A stretch of DNA of 64,000 bases, taken from NCBI GenBank assembly GCA_963556495.2, contig OY747716.1, positions 47,715,818 through 47,779,817 on the forward strand, written 5' to 3'. Under the pieces are notes generated by a model. The model had not been told where the DNA came from, did no database searches, and was given only the letters and a program-made list of their open reading frames with translations. Origin of the DNA: Valencia hispanica. Its lineage: Eukaryota; Chordata; Actinopteri; Cyprinodontiformes; Valenciidae. Of the stretch, positions 49,101-61,193 are shown piece by piece; position 1 is the stretch's first letter, and every line of letters starts with the position of its first letter. A program made the translations under genes and the position numbers.

Positions 49101-52100
49101 TTTGTACTTGTAACTTATGTTTTGTACTTGTAACTTATGTTTTGTACTTGTAACTTTTTATTTGTACTTGTAACTTATTATTTGTACTTGTAACTTATTT
49201 GTACTTGTAACTTATGTTTTGTACTTGTAACTTACGGTTTGTACTTGTAACTTATTATTTGTACTTGTAACTTATGTTTTGTACTTGTAACTTATTATTT
49301 GTACTTGTAACTTATAATTTGTACTTGTAACTTACGGTTTGTAACTTGTAACCTTTTATTTGTACTTGTAACTTATTATTTGTACTTGTAACTTATTATT
49401 TGTACTTGTAACTTATTTGTACTTGTAACTTATGTTTTGTACTTGTAACCTATGTTTTGTACTTGTAACTTATTATTTGTACTTGTAACTTACGGTTTGT
49501 ACTTGTAACTTATTATTTGTACTTGTAACTTATGTTTTGTACTTGTAACTTATTATTTGTACTTGTAACTTACGGTTTGTACTTGTAACTTATTATTTTT
49601 ACTTGTAACTTATGTTTTGTACTTGTAACTTATTATTGTTACTTGTAACTTATTATTTGTACTTGTAACTTACGGTTTGTAACTTGTAACTTTTTATTTG
49701 TACTTGTAACTTATTATTTGTACTTGTAACTTACGGTTTGTACTTGTAACTTATTATTTGTACTTGTAACTTATGTTTTGTACTTGTAACTTATTATTTG
49801 TACTTGTAACTTATTATTTGTACTTGTAACTTACGGTTTGTAACTTGTAACTTTTTATGTGTACTTGTAACTTATGTTTTGTACTTGTAACTTATTTTTT
49901 GTACTTGTAACTTACGGTTTGTACTTGTAACTTATTATTTGTACTTGTAACTTACGGTTTGTACTTGTAACTTATTATTTGTACTTGTAACTTATGTTTT
50001 GTACTTGTAACTTATGTTTTGTACTTGTAACTTATGTTTTGTACTTGTAACTTATTATTTGTACTTGTAACTTATTATTTGTACTTGTAACTTATTTGTA
50101 CTTGTAACTTATGTTTTGTACTTGTAACTTTTTACGTGTACTTGTAACTTATGTTTTGTACTTGTAACTTATTATTTTTACTTGTAACTTATTATTTGTA
50201 CTTGTAACTTACGGTTTGTAACTTGTATCTTTTTATTTGTACTTGTAACTTATTATTTGTACTTGTAACTTAAGGTTAGTAACTTGTAACTTTATGTGTA
50301 CTTGTAACTTATGTTTTGTACTTGTAACTTATTTGTACTTGTAACTTATGTTTTGTACTTGTAACTTATTATTTGTACTTGTAACTTACGGTTTGTACTT
50401 GTAACTTACGGTTTGTACTTGTAACTTATTATTTGTACTTGTAACTTATGTTTTGTACTTGTAACTTATTATTTGTACTTGTAACTTATAATTTGTACTT
50501 GTAACTTACGGTTTGTAACTTGAAACTTTTTATTTGTACTTGTAACTTATTATTTGTACTTGTAACTTATTATTTGTACTTGTAACTTATTTGTACTTGT
50601 AACTTATGTTTTGTACTTGTAACTTATGTTTTGTACTTGTAACTTATTATTTGTACTTGTAACTTATTATTTGTACTTGTAACTTATGTTTTGTACTTGT
50701 AACTTATTATTTGTACTTGTAACTTATTATTTGTACTTGTAACTTACGGTTTGTACTTGTAACTTATTATTTGTACTTGTAACTTATGTTTTGTACTTGT
50801 AACTTATTATTTGTACTTGTAACTTATTTGTACTTGTAACTTATGTTTTGTACTTGTAACTTATGTTTTGTACTTGTAACTTATTATTTGTACTTGTAAC
50901 TTATTATTTGTACTTGTAACTTACGGTTTGTACTTGTAACTTATTATTTGAACTTGTAACTTATGTTTTGTACTTGTAACTTATTATTTGTACTTGTAAC
51001 TTATTATTTGTACTTGTAACTTACAGTTTGTAACTTGTAACTTTTTATTTGTACTTGTAACTTATTATTTGTACTTGTAACTTACGGTTTGTAACTTGTA
51101 ACTTTTTATTTGTACTTGTAACTTATTATTTGTACTTGTAACTTATTTGTACTTGTAACTTATGTTTTGTACTTGTAACTTATCATTTGTACTTGTAACT
51201 TATTATTTGTACTTGTAACTTATTTGTACTTATAACTTATTATTTGTACTTGTAACTTATTATTTGTACTTGTAACTTATGTTTTGTACTTGTAACTTAT
51301 GTTTTGTACTTGTAACTTATTATTTGTACTTGTAACTTATGTTTTGTACTTGTAACTTATTATTTGTACTTGTAACTTATTATTTGTACTTGTAACTTAC
51401 GGTTTGTACTTGTAACTTATTATTTGTACTTGTAACTTATGTTTTGTACTTGTAACTTATTATTTGTACTTGTAACTTATTATTTGTACTTGTAACTTAC
51501 GGTTTGTAACTTGTAACTTTTTCTTTGTACTTGTAACTTATTATTTGTACTTGTAACTTATAATTTGTACTTGTAACTTACGGTTTGTACTTGTAACTTA
51601 TTATTTGTACTTGTAACTAATGTTTTGTACTTGTAACTTATTATTTGTACTTGTAACTTATTATTTGTACTTGTAACTTACGGTTTGTAACTTGTAACTT
51701 TTTATTTGTACTTGTAACTTATTATTTGTACTTGTAACTTATTTGTACTTGTAACTTATGTTTTGTACTTGTAACTTATTATTTGTACTTGTAACTTAAG
51801 GTTAGTAACTTGTAACTTTATGTGTACTTGTAACTTATGTTTTGTACTTGTAACTTATTTGTACTTGTAACTTATGTTTTGTACTTGTAACTTATTATTT
51901 GTACTTGTAACTTATAATTTGTACTTATAACTTACGGTTTGTACTTGTAACTTATTATTTGTACTTGTAACTAATGTTTTGTACTTGTAACTTATTATTT
52001 GTACTTGTAACTTACGGTTTGTAACTTGTAACTTTTTCTTTGTACTTGTAACTTATTATTTGTACTTGTAACTTATTATTTGTACTTGTAACTTACGGTT

Positions 52101-53390
52101 TGTACTTGTAACTTATGTTTTGTACTTGTAACTTATTATTTGTACTTGTAACTTATTATTTGTACTTGTAACTTACGGTTTGTAACTTGTAACTTTTTAT
52201 TTGTACTTGTAACTTATTATTTGTACTTGTAACTTATTTGTACTTGTAACTTATGTTTTGTACTTGTAACTTATGTTTTGTACTTGTAACTTATGTTTTG
52301 TACTTGTAACTTTTTATTTGTACTTGTAACTTATTATTTGTACTTGTAACTTATTTGTACTTGTAACTTATGTTTTGTACTTGTAACTTACGGTTTGTAC
52401 TTGTAACTTATTATTTGTACTTGTAACTTATGTTTTGTACTTGTAACTTATTATTTGTACTTGTAACTTATAATTTGTACTTGTAACTTACGGTTTGTAA
52501 CTTGTAACCTTTTATTTGTACTTGTAACTTATTATTTGTACTTGTAACTTATTATTTGTACTTGTAACTTATTTGTACTTGTAACTTATGTTTTGTACTT
52601 GTAACCTATGTTTTGTACTTGTAACTTATTATTTGTACTTGTAACTTACGGTTTGTACTTGTAACTTATTATTTGTACTTGTAACTTATGTTTTGTACTT
52701 GTAACTTATTATTTGTACTTGTAACTTACGGTTTGTACTTGTAACTTATTATTTGTACTTGTAACTTATGTTTTGTACTTGTAACTTATTATTGTTACTT
52801 GTAACTTATTATTTGTACTTGTAACTTACGGTTTGTAACTTGTAACTTTTTATTTGTACTTGTAACTTATTATTTGTACTTGTAACTTACGGTTTGTACT
52901 TGTAACTTATTATTTGTACTTGTAACTTATGTTTTGTACTTGTAACTTATTATTTGTACTTGTAACTTATTATTTGTACTTGTAACTTACGGTTTGTAAC
53001 TTGTAACTTTTTATGTGTACTTGTAACTTATGTTTTGTACTTGTAACTTATTTTTTGTACTTGTAACTTACGGTTTGTACTTGTAACTTATTATTTGTAC
53101 TTGTAACTTACGGTTTGTACTTGTAACTTATTATTTGTACTTGTAACTTATGTTTTGTACTTGTAACTTATGTTTTGTACTTGTAACTTATGTTTTGTAC
53201 TTGTAACTTATTATTTGTACTTGTAACTTATTATTTGTACTTGTTACTTATTTGTACTTGTAACTTATGTTTTGTACTTGTAACTTTTTACGTGTACTTG
53301 TAACTTATGTTTTGTACTTGTAACTTATTATTTTTACTTGTAACTTATTATTTGTACTTGTAACTTACGGTTTGTAACTTGTATCTTTTT
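37168..53390 (+). repeat. Higher-order repeat domain of 2,740 and 3,156 bp
   Basis: Independent rare variants keep the same spacing. The GTAACCTTTTATT unit is at 37,168 and 39,908 (2,740 bp), then at 46,612, 49,352 and 52,508 (2,740 and 3,156 bp). GTAACCTATG is at 46,709, 49,449 and 52,605. GTATCTTTTT is at 47,486, 50,226 and 53,382. Spacing is therefore 2,740 (137 x 20) and then 3,156, the third copy being 416 bp longer. Confidence 0.88.
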
Positions 53391-56300
53391 ATTTGTACTT
53401 GTAACTTATTATTTGTACTTGTAACTTAAGGTTAGTAACTTGTAACTTTATGTGTACTTGTAACTTATGTTTTGTACTTGTAACTTATTTGTACTTGTAA
53501 CTTATGTTTTGTACTTGTAACTTATTATTTGTACTTGTAACTTACGGTTTGTACTTGTAACTTACGGTTTGTACTTGTAACTTATTATTTGTACTTGTAA
53601 CTTATGTTTTGTACTTGTAACTTATTATTTGTACTTGTAACTTATAATTTGTACTTGTAACTTACGGTTTGTAACTTGAAACTTTTTATTTGTACTTGTA
53701 ACTTATTATTTGTACTTGTAACTTATTATTTGTACTTGTAACTTATTTGTACTTGTAACTTATGTTTTGTACTTGTAACTTATGTTTTGTACTTGTAACT
53801 TATTATTTGTACTTGTAACTTATTATTTGTACTTGTAACTTATGTTTTGTACTTGTAACTTATTATTTGTACTTGTAACTTATTATTTGTACTTGTAACT
53901 TACGGTTTGTACTTGTAACTTATTATTTGTACTTGTAACTTATGTTTTGTACTTGTAACTTATTATTTGTACTTGTAACTTACTTGTACTTGTAACTTAT
54001 GTTTTGTACTTGTAACTTATGTTTTGTACTTGTAACTTATGTTTTGTACTTGTAACTTATGTTTTGTACTTGTAACTTATTATTTGTACTTGTAACTTAT
54101 GTTTTGTACTTGTAACTTATTATTTGTACTTGTAACTTATTATTTGTACTTGTAACTTATGTTTTGTACTTGTAACTTATGTTTTGTACTTGTAACTTAT
54201 TATTTGTACTTGTAACTTATGTTTTGTACTTGTAACTTATTATTTGTACTTGTAACTTATTATTTGTACTTGTAACTTACGGTTTGTACTTGTAACTTAT
54301 TATTTGTACTTGTAACTTATGTTTTGTACTTGTAACTTATTATTTGTACTTGTAACTTATTATTTGTACTTGTAACTTACGGTTTGTAACTTGTAACTTT
54401 TTCTTTGTACTTGTAACTTATTATTTGTACTTGTAACTTATAATTTGTACTTGTAACTTACGGTTTGTACTTGTAACTTATTATTTGTACTTGTAACTAA
54501 TGTTTTGTACTTGTAACTTATTATTTGTACTTGTAACTTATTATTTGTACTTGTAACTTACGGTTTGTAACTTGTAACTTTTTATTTGTACTTGTAACTT
54601 ATTATTTGTACTTGTAACTTATTTGTACTTGTAACTTATGTTTTGTACTTGTAACTTATTATTTGTACTTGTAACTTAAGGTTAGTAACTTGTAACTTTA
54701 TGTGTACTTGTAACTTATGTTTTGTACTTGTAACTTATTTGTACTTGTAACTTATGTTTTGTACTTGTAACTTATTATTTGTACTTGTAACTTACAGTTT
54801 GTAACTTGTTACTTTTTATTTGTACTTGTAACTTATTATTTGTACTTGTAACTTACGGTTTGTAACTTGTAACTTTTTATTTGTACTTGTAACTTATTAT
54901 TTGTACTTGTAACTTATTTGTACTTGTAACTTATGTTTTGTACTTGTAACTTATGTTTTGTACTTGTAACTTATCATTTGTACTTGTAACTTATTATTTG
55001 TACTTGTAACTTATTTGTACTTGTAACTTTTTATTTGTACTTGTAACTTATGTTTTGTACTTGTAACTTATTTGTACTTGTAACTTATGTTTCGTACTTG
55101 TAACTTATTATTTGTACTTGTGACTAATTTGTACTTGTAACTTATGTTTTGTACTTGTAACTTATTATTTGTACTTGTAACTTATTATTTGTACTTGTAA
55201 CTTACGGTTTGTAACTTGTAACTTTTTATTTGTACTTGTAACTTATTATTTGTACTTGTAACTTATTTGTACTTGTAACTTATGTTTTGTACTTGTAACT
55301 TATGTTTTGTACTTGTAACTTATTATTTGTACTTGTAACTTATTATGTGTACTTGTAACTTACGATTTGTACTTGTAACTTATTATTTGTACTTGTAACT
55401 TATGTTTTGTACTTGTAACTTATTATTTGTACTTGTAACTTATAATTTGTACTTGTAACTTACGGTTTGTAACTTGTAACCTTTTATTTATACTTGTAAC
55501 TTATTATATGTACTTGTAACTTATTATTTGTACTTGTAACTTATTTGTACTTGTAACTTATGTTTTGTACTTGTAACTTATGTTTTGTACTTGTAACTTA
55601 TTATTTGTACTTGTAACTTATTATTTGTACTTGTAACTTATGTTTTGTACTTGTAACTTATTATTTGTACTTGTAACTTATTATTTGTACTTGTAACTTA
55701 CGGTTTGTACTTGTAACTTATTATTTGTACTTGTAACTTATGTTTCGTACTTGTAACTTATTATTTGTACTTGTAACTTATTATTTGTACTTGTAACTTA
55801 CGGTTTGTAACTTGTAACTTTTTCTTTGTACTTGTAACTTATTATTTGTACTTGTAACTTATTATTTGTACTTGTAACTTACGGTTTGTACTTGTAACTT
55901 ATTATTTGTACTTGTAACTTATGTTTTGTACTTGTAACTTATTATTTGTACTTGTAACTTATTATTTGTACTTGTAACTTACGGTTTGTACTTGTAACTT
56001 ATTATTTGTACTTGTAACTTATGTTTTGTACTTGTAACTTATTATTTGTACTTGTAACTTATTATTTGTACTTGTAACTTACGGTTTGTAACTTGTAACT
56101 TTTTATTTGTACTTGTAACTTATTATTTGTACTTGTAACTTATTTGTACTTGTAACTTATGTTTTGTACTTGTAACTTATGTTTTGTACTTGTAACTTAT
56201 TATTTGTACTTGTAACTTATTATTTGTACTTGTAACTTACGGTTTGTACTTGTAACTTATTATTTGTACTTGTAACTTATGTTTTGTACTTGTAACTTAT

Positions 56301-59300
56301 TATTTGTACTTGTAACTTATTATTTGTACTTGTAACTTACAGTTTGTAACTTGTAACTTTTTATTTGTACTTGTAACTTATTATTTGTACTTGTAACTTA
56401 CGGTTTGTAACTTGTAACTTTTTATTTGTACTTGTAACTTATTATTTGTACTTGTAACTTATTTGTACTTGTAACTTATGTTTTGTACTTGTAACTTATG
56501 TTTTGTACTTGTAACTTATCATTTGTACTTGTAACTTATTATTTGTACTTGTAACTTATTTGTACTTGTAACTTTTTATTTGTACTTGTAACTTATGTTT
56601 TGTACTTGTAACTTATTTGTACTTGTAACTTATGTTTCGTACTTGTAACTTATTATTTGTACTTGTAACTAATTTGTACTTGTAACTTATGTTTTGTACT
56701 TGTAACTTATTATTTGTACTTGTAACTTAAGGTTAGTAACTTGTAACTTTATGTGTACTTGTAACTTATGTTTTGTACTTGTAACTTATTTGTACTTGTA
56801 ACTTATGTTTTGTACTTGTAACTTATTATTTGTACTTGTAACTTACGGTTTGTACTTGTAACTTACGGTTTGTACTTGTAACTTATTATTTGTACTTGTA
56901 ACTTATGTTTTGTACTTGTAACTTATTATTTGTACTTGTAACTTATAATTTGTACTTGTAACTTACGGTTTGTAACTTGAAACTTTTTATTTGTACTTGT
57001 AACTTATTATTTGTACTTGTAACTTATTATTTGTACTTGTAACTTATTTGTACTTGTAACTTATGTTTTGTACTTGTAACTTATGTTTTGTACTTGTAAC
57101 TTATTATTTGTACTTGTAACTTATTTTTTGTACTTGTAACTTATGTTTTGTACTTGTAACTTATTATTTGTACTTGTAACTTATTATTTGTACTTGTAAC
57201 TTACGGTTTGTAACTTGTAACTTTTTATTTGTACTTGTAACTTATTATTTGTACTTGTAACTTATTTGTACTTGTAACTTATGTTTTGTACTTGTAACTT
57301 ATGTTTTGTACTTGTAACTTATTATTTGTACTTGTAACTTATTATGTGTACTTGTAACTTACGATTTGTACTTGTAACTTATTATTTGTACTTGTAACTT
57401 ATGTTTTGTACTTGTAACTTATTATTTGTACTTGTAACTTATAATTTGTACTTGTAACTTACGGTTTGTAACTTGTAACCTTTTATTTGTACTTGTAACT
57501 TATTATTTGTACTTGTAACTTATTATTTGTACTTGTAACTTATTTGTACTTGTAACTTATGTTTTGTACTTGTAACTTATGTTTTGTACTTGTAACTTAT
57601 TATTTGTACTTGTAACTTATTATTTGTACTTGTAACTTATGTTTTGTACTTGTAACTTATTATTTGTACTTGTAACTTATTATTTGTACTTGTAACTTAC
57701 GGTTTGTACTTGTAACTTATTATTTGTACTTGTAACTTATGTTTCGTACTTGTAACTTATTATTTGTACTTGTAACTTATTATTTGTACTTGTAACTTAC
57801 GGTTTGTAACTTGTAACTTTTTATTTGTACTTGTAACTTATTATTTGTACTTGTAACTTATTTGTACTTGTAACTTATGTTTTGTACTTGTAACTTATGT
57901 TTTGTACTTGTAACTTATTATTTGTACTTGTAACTTATTATTTGTACTTGTAACTTACGGTTTGTACTTGTAACTTATTATTTGTACTTGTAACTTATGT
58001 TTTGTACTTGTAACTTATTATTTGTACTTGTAACTTATGTTTTGTACTTGTAACTTACGGTTTGTACTTGTAATTTATTATTTGTACTTGTAACTTATGT
58101 TTTGTACTTGTAACTTATTTGTACTTGTAACTTATGTTTCGTACTTGTAACTTATTATTTGTACTTGTAACTAATTTGTACTTGTAACTTATGTTTTGTA
58201 CTTGTAACTTATTATTTGTACTTGTAACTTAAGGTTAGTAACTTGTAACTTTATGTGTACTTGTAACTTATGTTTTGTACTTGTAACTTATTTGTACTTG
58301 TAACTTATGTTTTGTACTTGTAACTTATTATTTGTACTTGTAACTTACGGTTTGTAACTTGAAACTTTTTATTTGTACTTGTAACTTATTATTTGTACTT
58401 GTAACTTATTATTTGTACTTGTAACTTATTTGTACTTGTAACTTATGTTTTGTACTTGTAACTTATGTTTTGTACTTGTAACTTATTATTTGTACTTGTA
58501 ACTTATTATTTGTACTTGTAACTTATGTTTTGTACTTGTAACTTATTATTTGTACTTGTAACTTACGGTTTGTACTTGTAACTTATTATTTGTACTTGTA
58601 ACTTACGGTTTGTACTTGTAACTTATTATTTGTACTTGTAACTTATGTTTTGTACTTGTAACTTATTATTTGTACTTGTAACTTATTATTTGTACTTGTA
58701 ACTTACGGTTTGTAACTTGTAACTTTTTCTTTGTACTTGTAACTTATTATTTGTACTTGTAACTTATAATTTGTACTTGTAACTTACGGTTTGTACTTGT
58801 AACTTATTATTTGTACTTGTAACTAATGTTTTGTACTTGTAACTTATTATTTGTACTTGTAACTTATTATTTGTACTTGTAACTTACGGTTTGTAACTTG
58901 TAACTTTTTATTTGTACTTGTAACTTATTATTTGTACTTGTAACTTATTTGTACTTGTAACTTATGTTTTGTACTTGTAACTTATTATTTGTACTTGTAA
59001 CTTAAGGTTAGTAACTTGTAACTTTATGTGTACTTGTAACTTATGTTTTGTACTTGTAACTTATTTGTACTTGTAACTTATGTTTTGTACTTGTAACTTA
59101 TTATTTGTACTTGTAACTTACGGTTTGTACTTGTAACTTACGGTTTGTACTTGTAACTTATTATTTGTACTTGTAACTTATGTTTTGTACTTGTAACTTA
59201 TTATTTGTACTTGTAACTTATAATTTGTACTTGTAACTTACGGTTTGTAACTTGAAACTTTTTATTTGTACTTGTAACTTATTATTTGTACTTGTAACTT

Positions 59301-59431
59301 ATTATTTGTACTTGTAACTTATTTGTACTTGTAACTTATGTTTTGTACTTGTAACTTATGTTTTGTACTTGTAACTTATTATTTGTACTTGTAACTTATT
59401 ATTTGTACTTGTAACTTACGTTTTGTAACTT

Positions 59432-59684
59432 GCACACATTTTAAAAATACAAATTACAAAGTCATAAGCTTTTTATTACCTGCCACCTTGCTGCTGTTAC
59501 AGCTGAATTTCCCCTCTGCGAGACAATAACGAATTATTCCGTTCTATTATCTTCTAATTTTGAGAAATGTGTGATGAAATTTCCTTTCAGTTTTAAAATA
59601 AGGTTAAGATGAGTTGCAGTTTTACCCATAGTATTGAATAACTGGGTTTACCCTCAGGGTCACTGGTTAAAGTTCAGAGGTCAA
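59432..59684 (+). repeat. Right flank with decayed retroposon tail and simple repeat
   Basis: GCTGCTGTTACAGCTGAATT, then TCCCCTCTGCGAGACAATAA and a decayed TTCTA-type run (59,490-59,550) resemble the 3' end and terminal microsatellite of a fish retroposon (usual form ...GAATTTCCCC..GGGACAATAAAG..(TTCTA)n, from memory). The remainder shows nothing. Confidence 0.35.
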
Positions 59685-59745
59685 AGTCGGAATTTGGAGA
59701 AAAAGTCAAAATTCTGAGATTAACGTAAGAGATTAAGTCAGAATT
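59685..59745 (+). repeat. Degenerate short tandem repeat (AAGTCAGAATTC type)
   Basis: AAAGTCGGAATTTGGAG, AAAAGTCAAAATTCTGAGAT and TTAAGTCAGAATTCAGTG are three diverged copies of a motif of about 20 bp. It is unrelated in sequence to the giant array. Confidence 0.5.
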
Positions 59746-59808
59746 CAGTGTTTCTTACCCACTTCTGTACAAATCACGTTTTTTAATAAGCATACTTGTT
59801 ATATAAAC
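59746..59808. other. Short spacer before Tc1 element
   Basis: AT-rich, no feature recognised. A TATA (59,801-59,806) directly precedes the Tc1 terminus, consistent with TA target-site use. Confidence 0.3.
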
Positions 59809-60875
59809 TCACTGGCCACTTTATTAGGCACACCTGTCCAATTGCTCGTTAACGCAAATTTCTAATCAGCCAATCATATGGCGGCAACTCAATGCATTTA
59901 GGCATGTAGACGTGGTCAAGACGATCTGCTGCAGTTCAAACCGAGCATCAGAACGGGGAAGAAAGGTGATTTAAGTGACTTTGAACGTGGCATGGTTGTT
60001 GGTCTGAATATTTCAGAAACTGCTGATCTACTGGGATTTTCACGCACAACCACCTCTAGGTTTTACAGAGAACGGTCCGAAAAGGGGAAAATATCCATTG
60101 AGCTGCAGTTCTGTGGGTGTAAATGCCTTGTTGATGGCAGAGGTCAGAGGTGAATGGCCAGACTGTTTCGAGCTGATAGAAAGGCAACAGTAACTCAGAT
60201 AACCACTCGTTACAACCAAGGTGTGCAGTAGATCATCTCTGAACGCACAACATGTCGAACCTTAAGGCAGATGGGCTACAGCAGCAGACGACCACACCGG
60301 GTGCCACTCCTGTCAGCTAAGAACAGGAAACTGAGGCTACAATTCACACAGGCTCACCAAAACTGGACAATAGAAGATTGGAAAAATGTTGCCTGGTCTG
60401 ATGAGTCTCGATTTCTGCTGCAACATTCGGATGGTCGGGTCAGAATTTGGCGTCAACAACATGAAAACACGGATCCATCCTGCCTTGTATCAACGGTTCA
60501 GGCTGGTGGTGGTGTAATGGTGTGGGGGACATTTTCTTGGCACACTTTGGGTCCCTTAGTACCAATTGAGCATCGTTGCAACGCCACAGCCTACCTGAGT
60601 GTTGATGCTGACCATGTCCATCCCTTTATGACCACAGTGTGCCCATCTTCTGATGGCTACTTCCAGCAGGATAATGTCATAAACCTCCAATCATCTCAGA
60701 CTGGTTTCTTGAACATGACAATGAGTTCACTGTTCTCAAATGGCCTCCACAGTCACCAGATCTCAATCCAATAGATTCACATTTGGGATGTGGTGGAACA
60801 GGAGATTAGCATCATGGATGTGCAGCCGACAAATCTGCAGCAACTGCGTGATGCTATCATGTCAATATGGACCAA
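59809..60875 (+). mobile_element. Tc1/mariner transposon, 3' truncated and mutated
   Basis: The left terminus ACTCACTGGCCACTTTATTA is intact and followed by the family's 5' leader. The N-terminal helix-turn-helix region is recognisable (SDFERGMVVG, ISETADLLGFSRTT) with a deletion between those motifs. In-frame stops occur at about 60,151 (TGA) and 60,229 (TAG). The catalytic region is in the open frame 60,271-60,774. Sequence after GTCAATATGGACCAA (60,875) no longer matches the family, so the C-terminal end and right inverted repeat are missing. It belongs to a different Tc1 lineage from the relic at 9,845-10,349. Confidence 0.9.
60271..60774 (+). pseudogene. Tc1 transposase catalytic fragment, 167 codons
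   Basis: This open stretch covers the middle of a Tc1 transposase: RRPHRVPLLSAKNRKLRLQF, then WKNVAWSDESRFLL (residues about 37-50, with the first catalytic Asp in WSDE), GGGVMVWGTFSW (about 79-90), and GYFQQDN (second catalytic Asp in QDN, about 134). Just after QDN a small deletion removes the expected APCHK and shifts the frame, so the last 30 residues are out of phase. In the correct phase further on, SPDLNPI is followed by D rather than the catalytic E, with another disturbance. The full protein would be about 340 residues and would cut and join DNA at TA sites; this fragment is not functional. The ATG at 60,271 is internal. Confidence 0.85.
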
Positions 60876-61190
60876 TGGCCGCTGGCTGCTCTGCTTTTTG
60901 ACTACGACACTGGGGGCCGCCATTGCTGTAGTACCGCCATACAGCCACTAGTCCCCAATTGGAATACATTGCACTTTAGACACGTTAAAAACAACTTTAA
61001 TGCCTGGTGCCTATTTTTTTAAAACTGTCTACAGCTACATATTGCTCCTGTGATTACGCTGGGTAAAAAAACCCAGAGGCACCAGGCTGGTTAACGTAGG
61101 ATACATTTTATAAATCTTGCATAATTAATGAGGGCCGGACTTTGATTGACAGGTCATTTACGTCGCTGCCTGGCCCATCGGCTAGGCTAA
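60876..61190. other. Unrecognised segment between Tc1 and L1
   Basis: About 315 bp with no coding frame. It includes a small perfect hairpin, CTGGGT..AAAAA..ACCCAG (about 61,049-61,066), and an AT-rich part followed by GC-richer sequence. It may be the end of another transposon, because it abuts the points where both the Tc1 match and the L1 match stop, but I do not recognise a family. Confidence 0.4.
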
Positions 61191-61193
61191 TAG

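Larger units (their letters stand above)
11090..59431 (+). repeat. Giant 20-bp minisatellite array, 48.3 kb
   Basis: An unbroken tandem array of about 2,400 units. The common unit is GTACTTGTAACTTATTATTT; frequent subtypes change only the last six bases (TGTTTT or CGGTTT), shorten to 17 bp (GTACTTGTAACTTATTT), or are 21 bp (GTAACTTGTAACTTTTTATT plus T). The core ACTTGTAACTT is almost invariant. The plus strand is strongly T-rich (11 T against 5 A in the main unit). Every frame on both strands is full of stops (TAA in each unit, and 20 is not a multiple of 3), so it is not coding. The array has no transposon insertion and no spacer. Subtype order is structured into higher-order repeats listed separately. 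I do not recognise it as a named satellite. Its true length depends on assembly quality. Confidence 0.98.

Noticed and set aside
11090..59431. CRISPR array
   Set aside because: The repeats are contiguous 17-21-bp units with no unique spacers, in a vertebrate genome; this is a minisatellite.
11090..59431. Repeat-protein coding region or VNTR exon
   Set aside because: Each unit contains TAA and the 20-bp period rotates all frames through it; stops are also frequent on the minus strand.
11090..59431. Interstitial telomeric repeat
   Set aside because: The unit is not a TTAGGG variant. The occasional GGTTAG word is part of one rare cassette and is not tandem.
61049..61066. Transcription terminator hairpin
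   Set aside because: A 6-bp stem before an A-rich loop is expected by chance at this scale, and the concept does not apply to RNA polymerase II genes.
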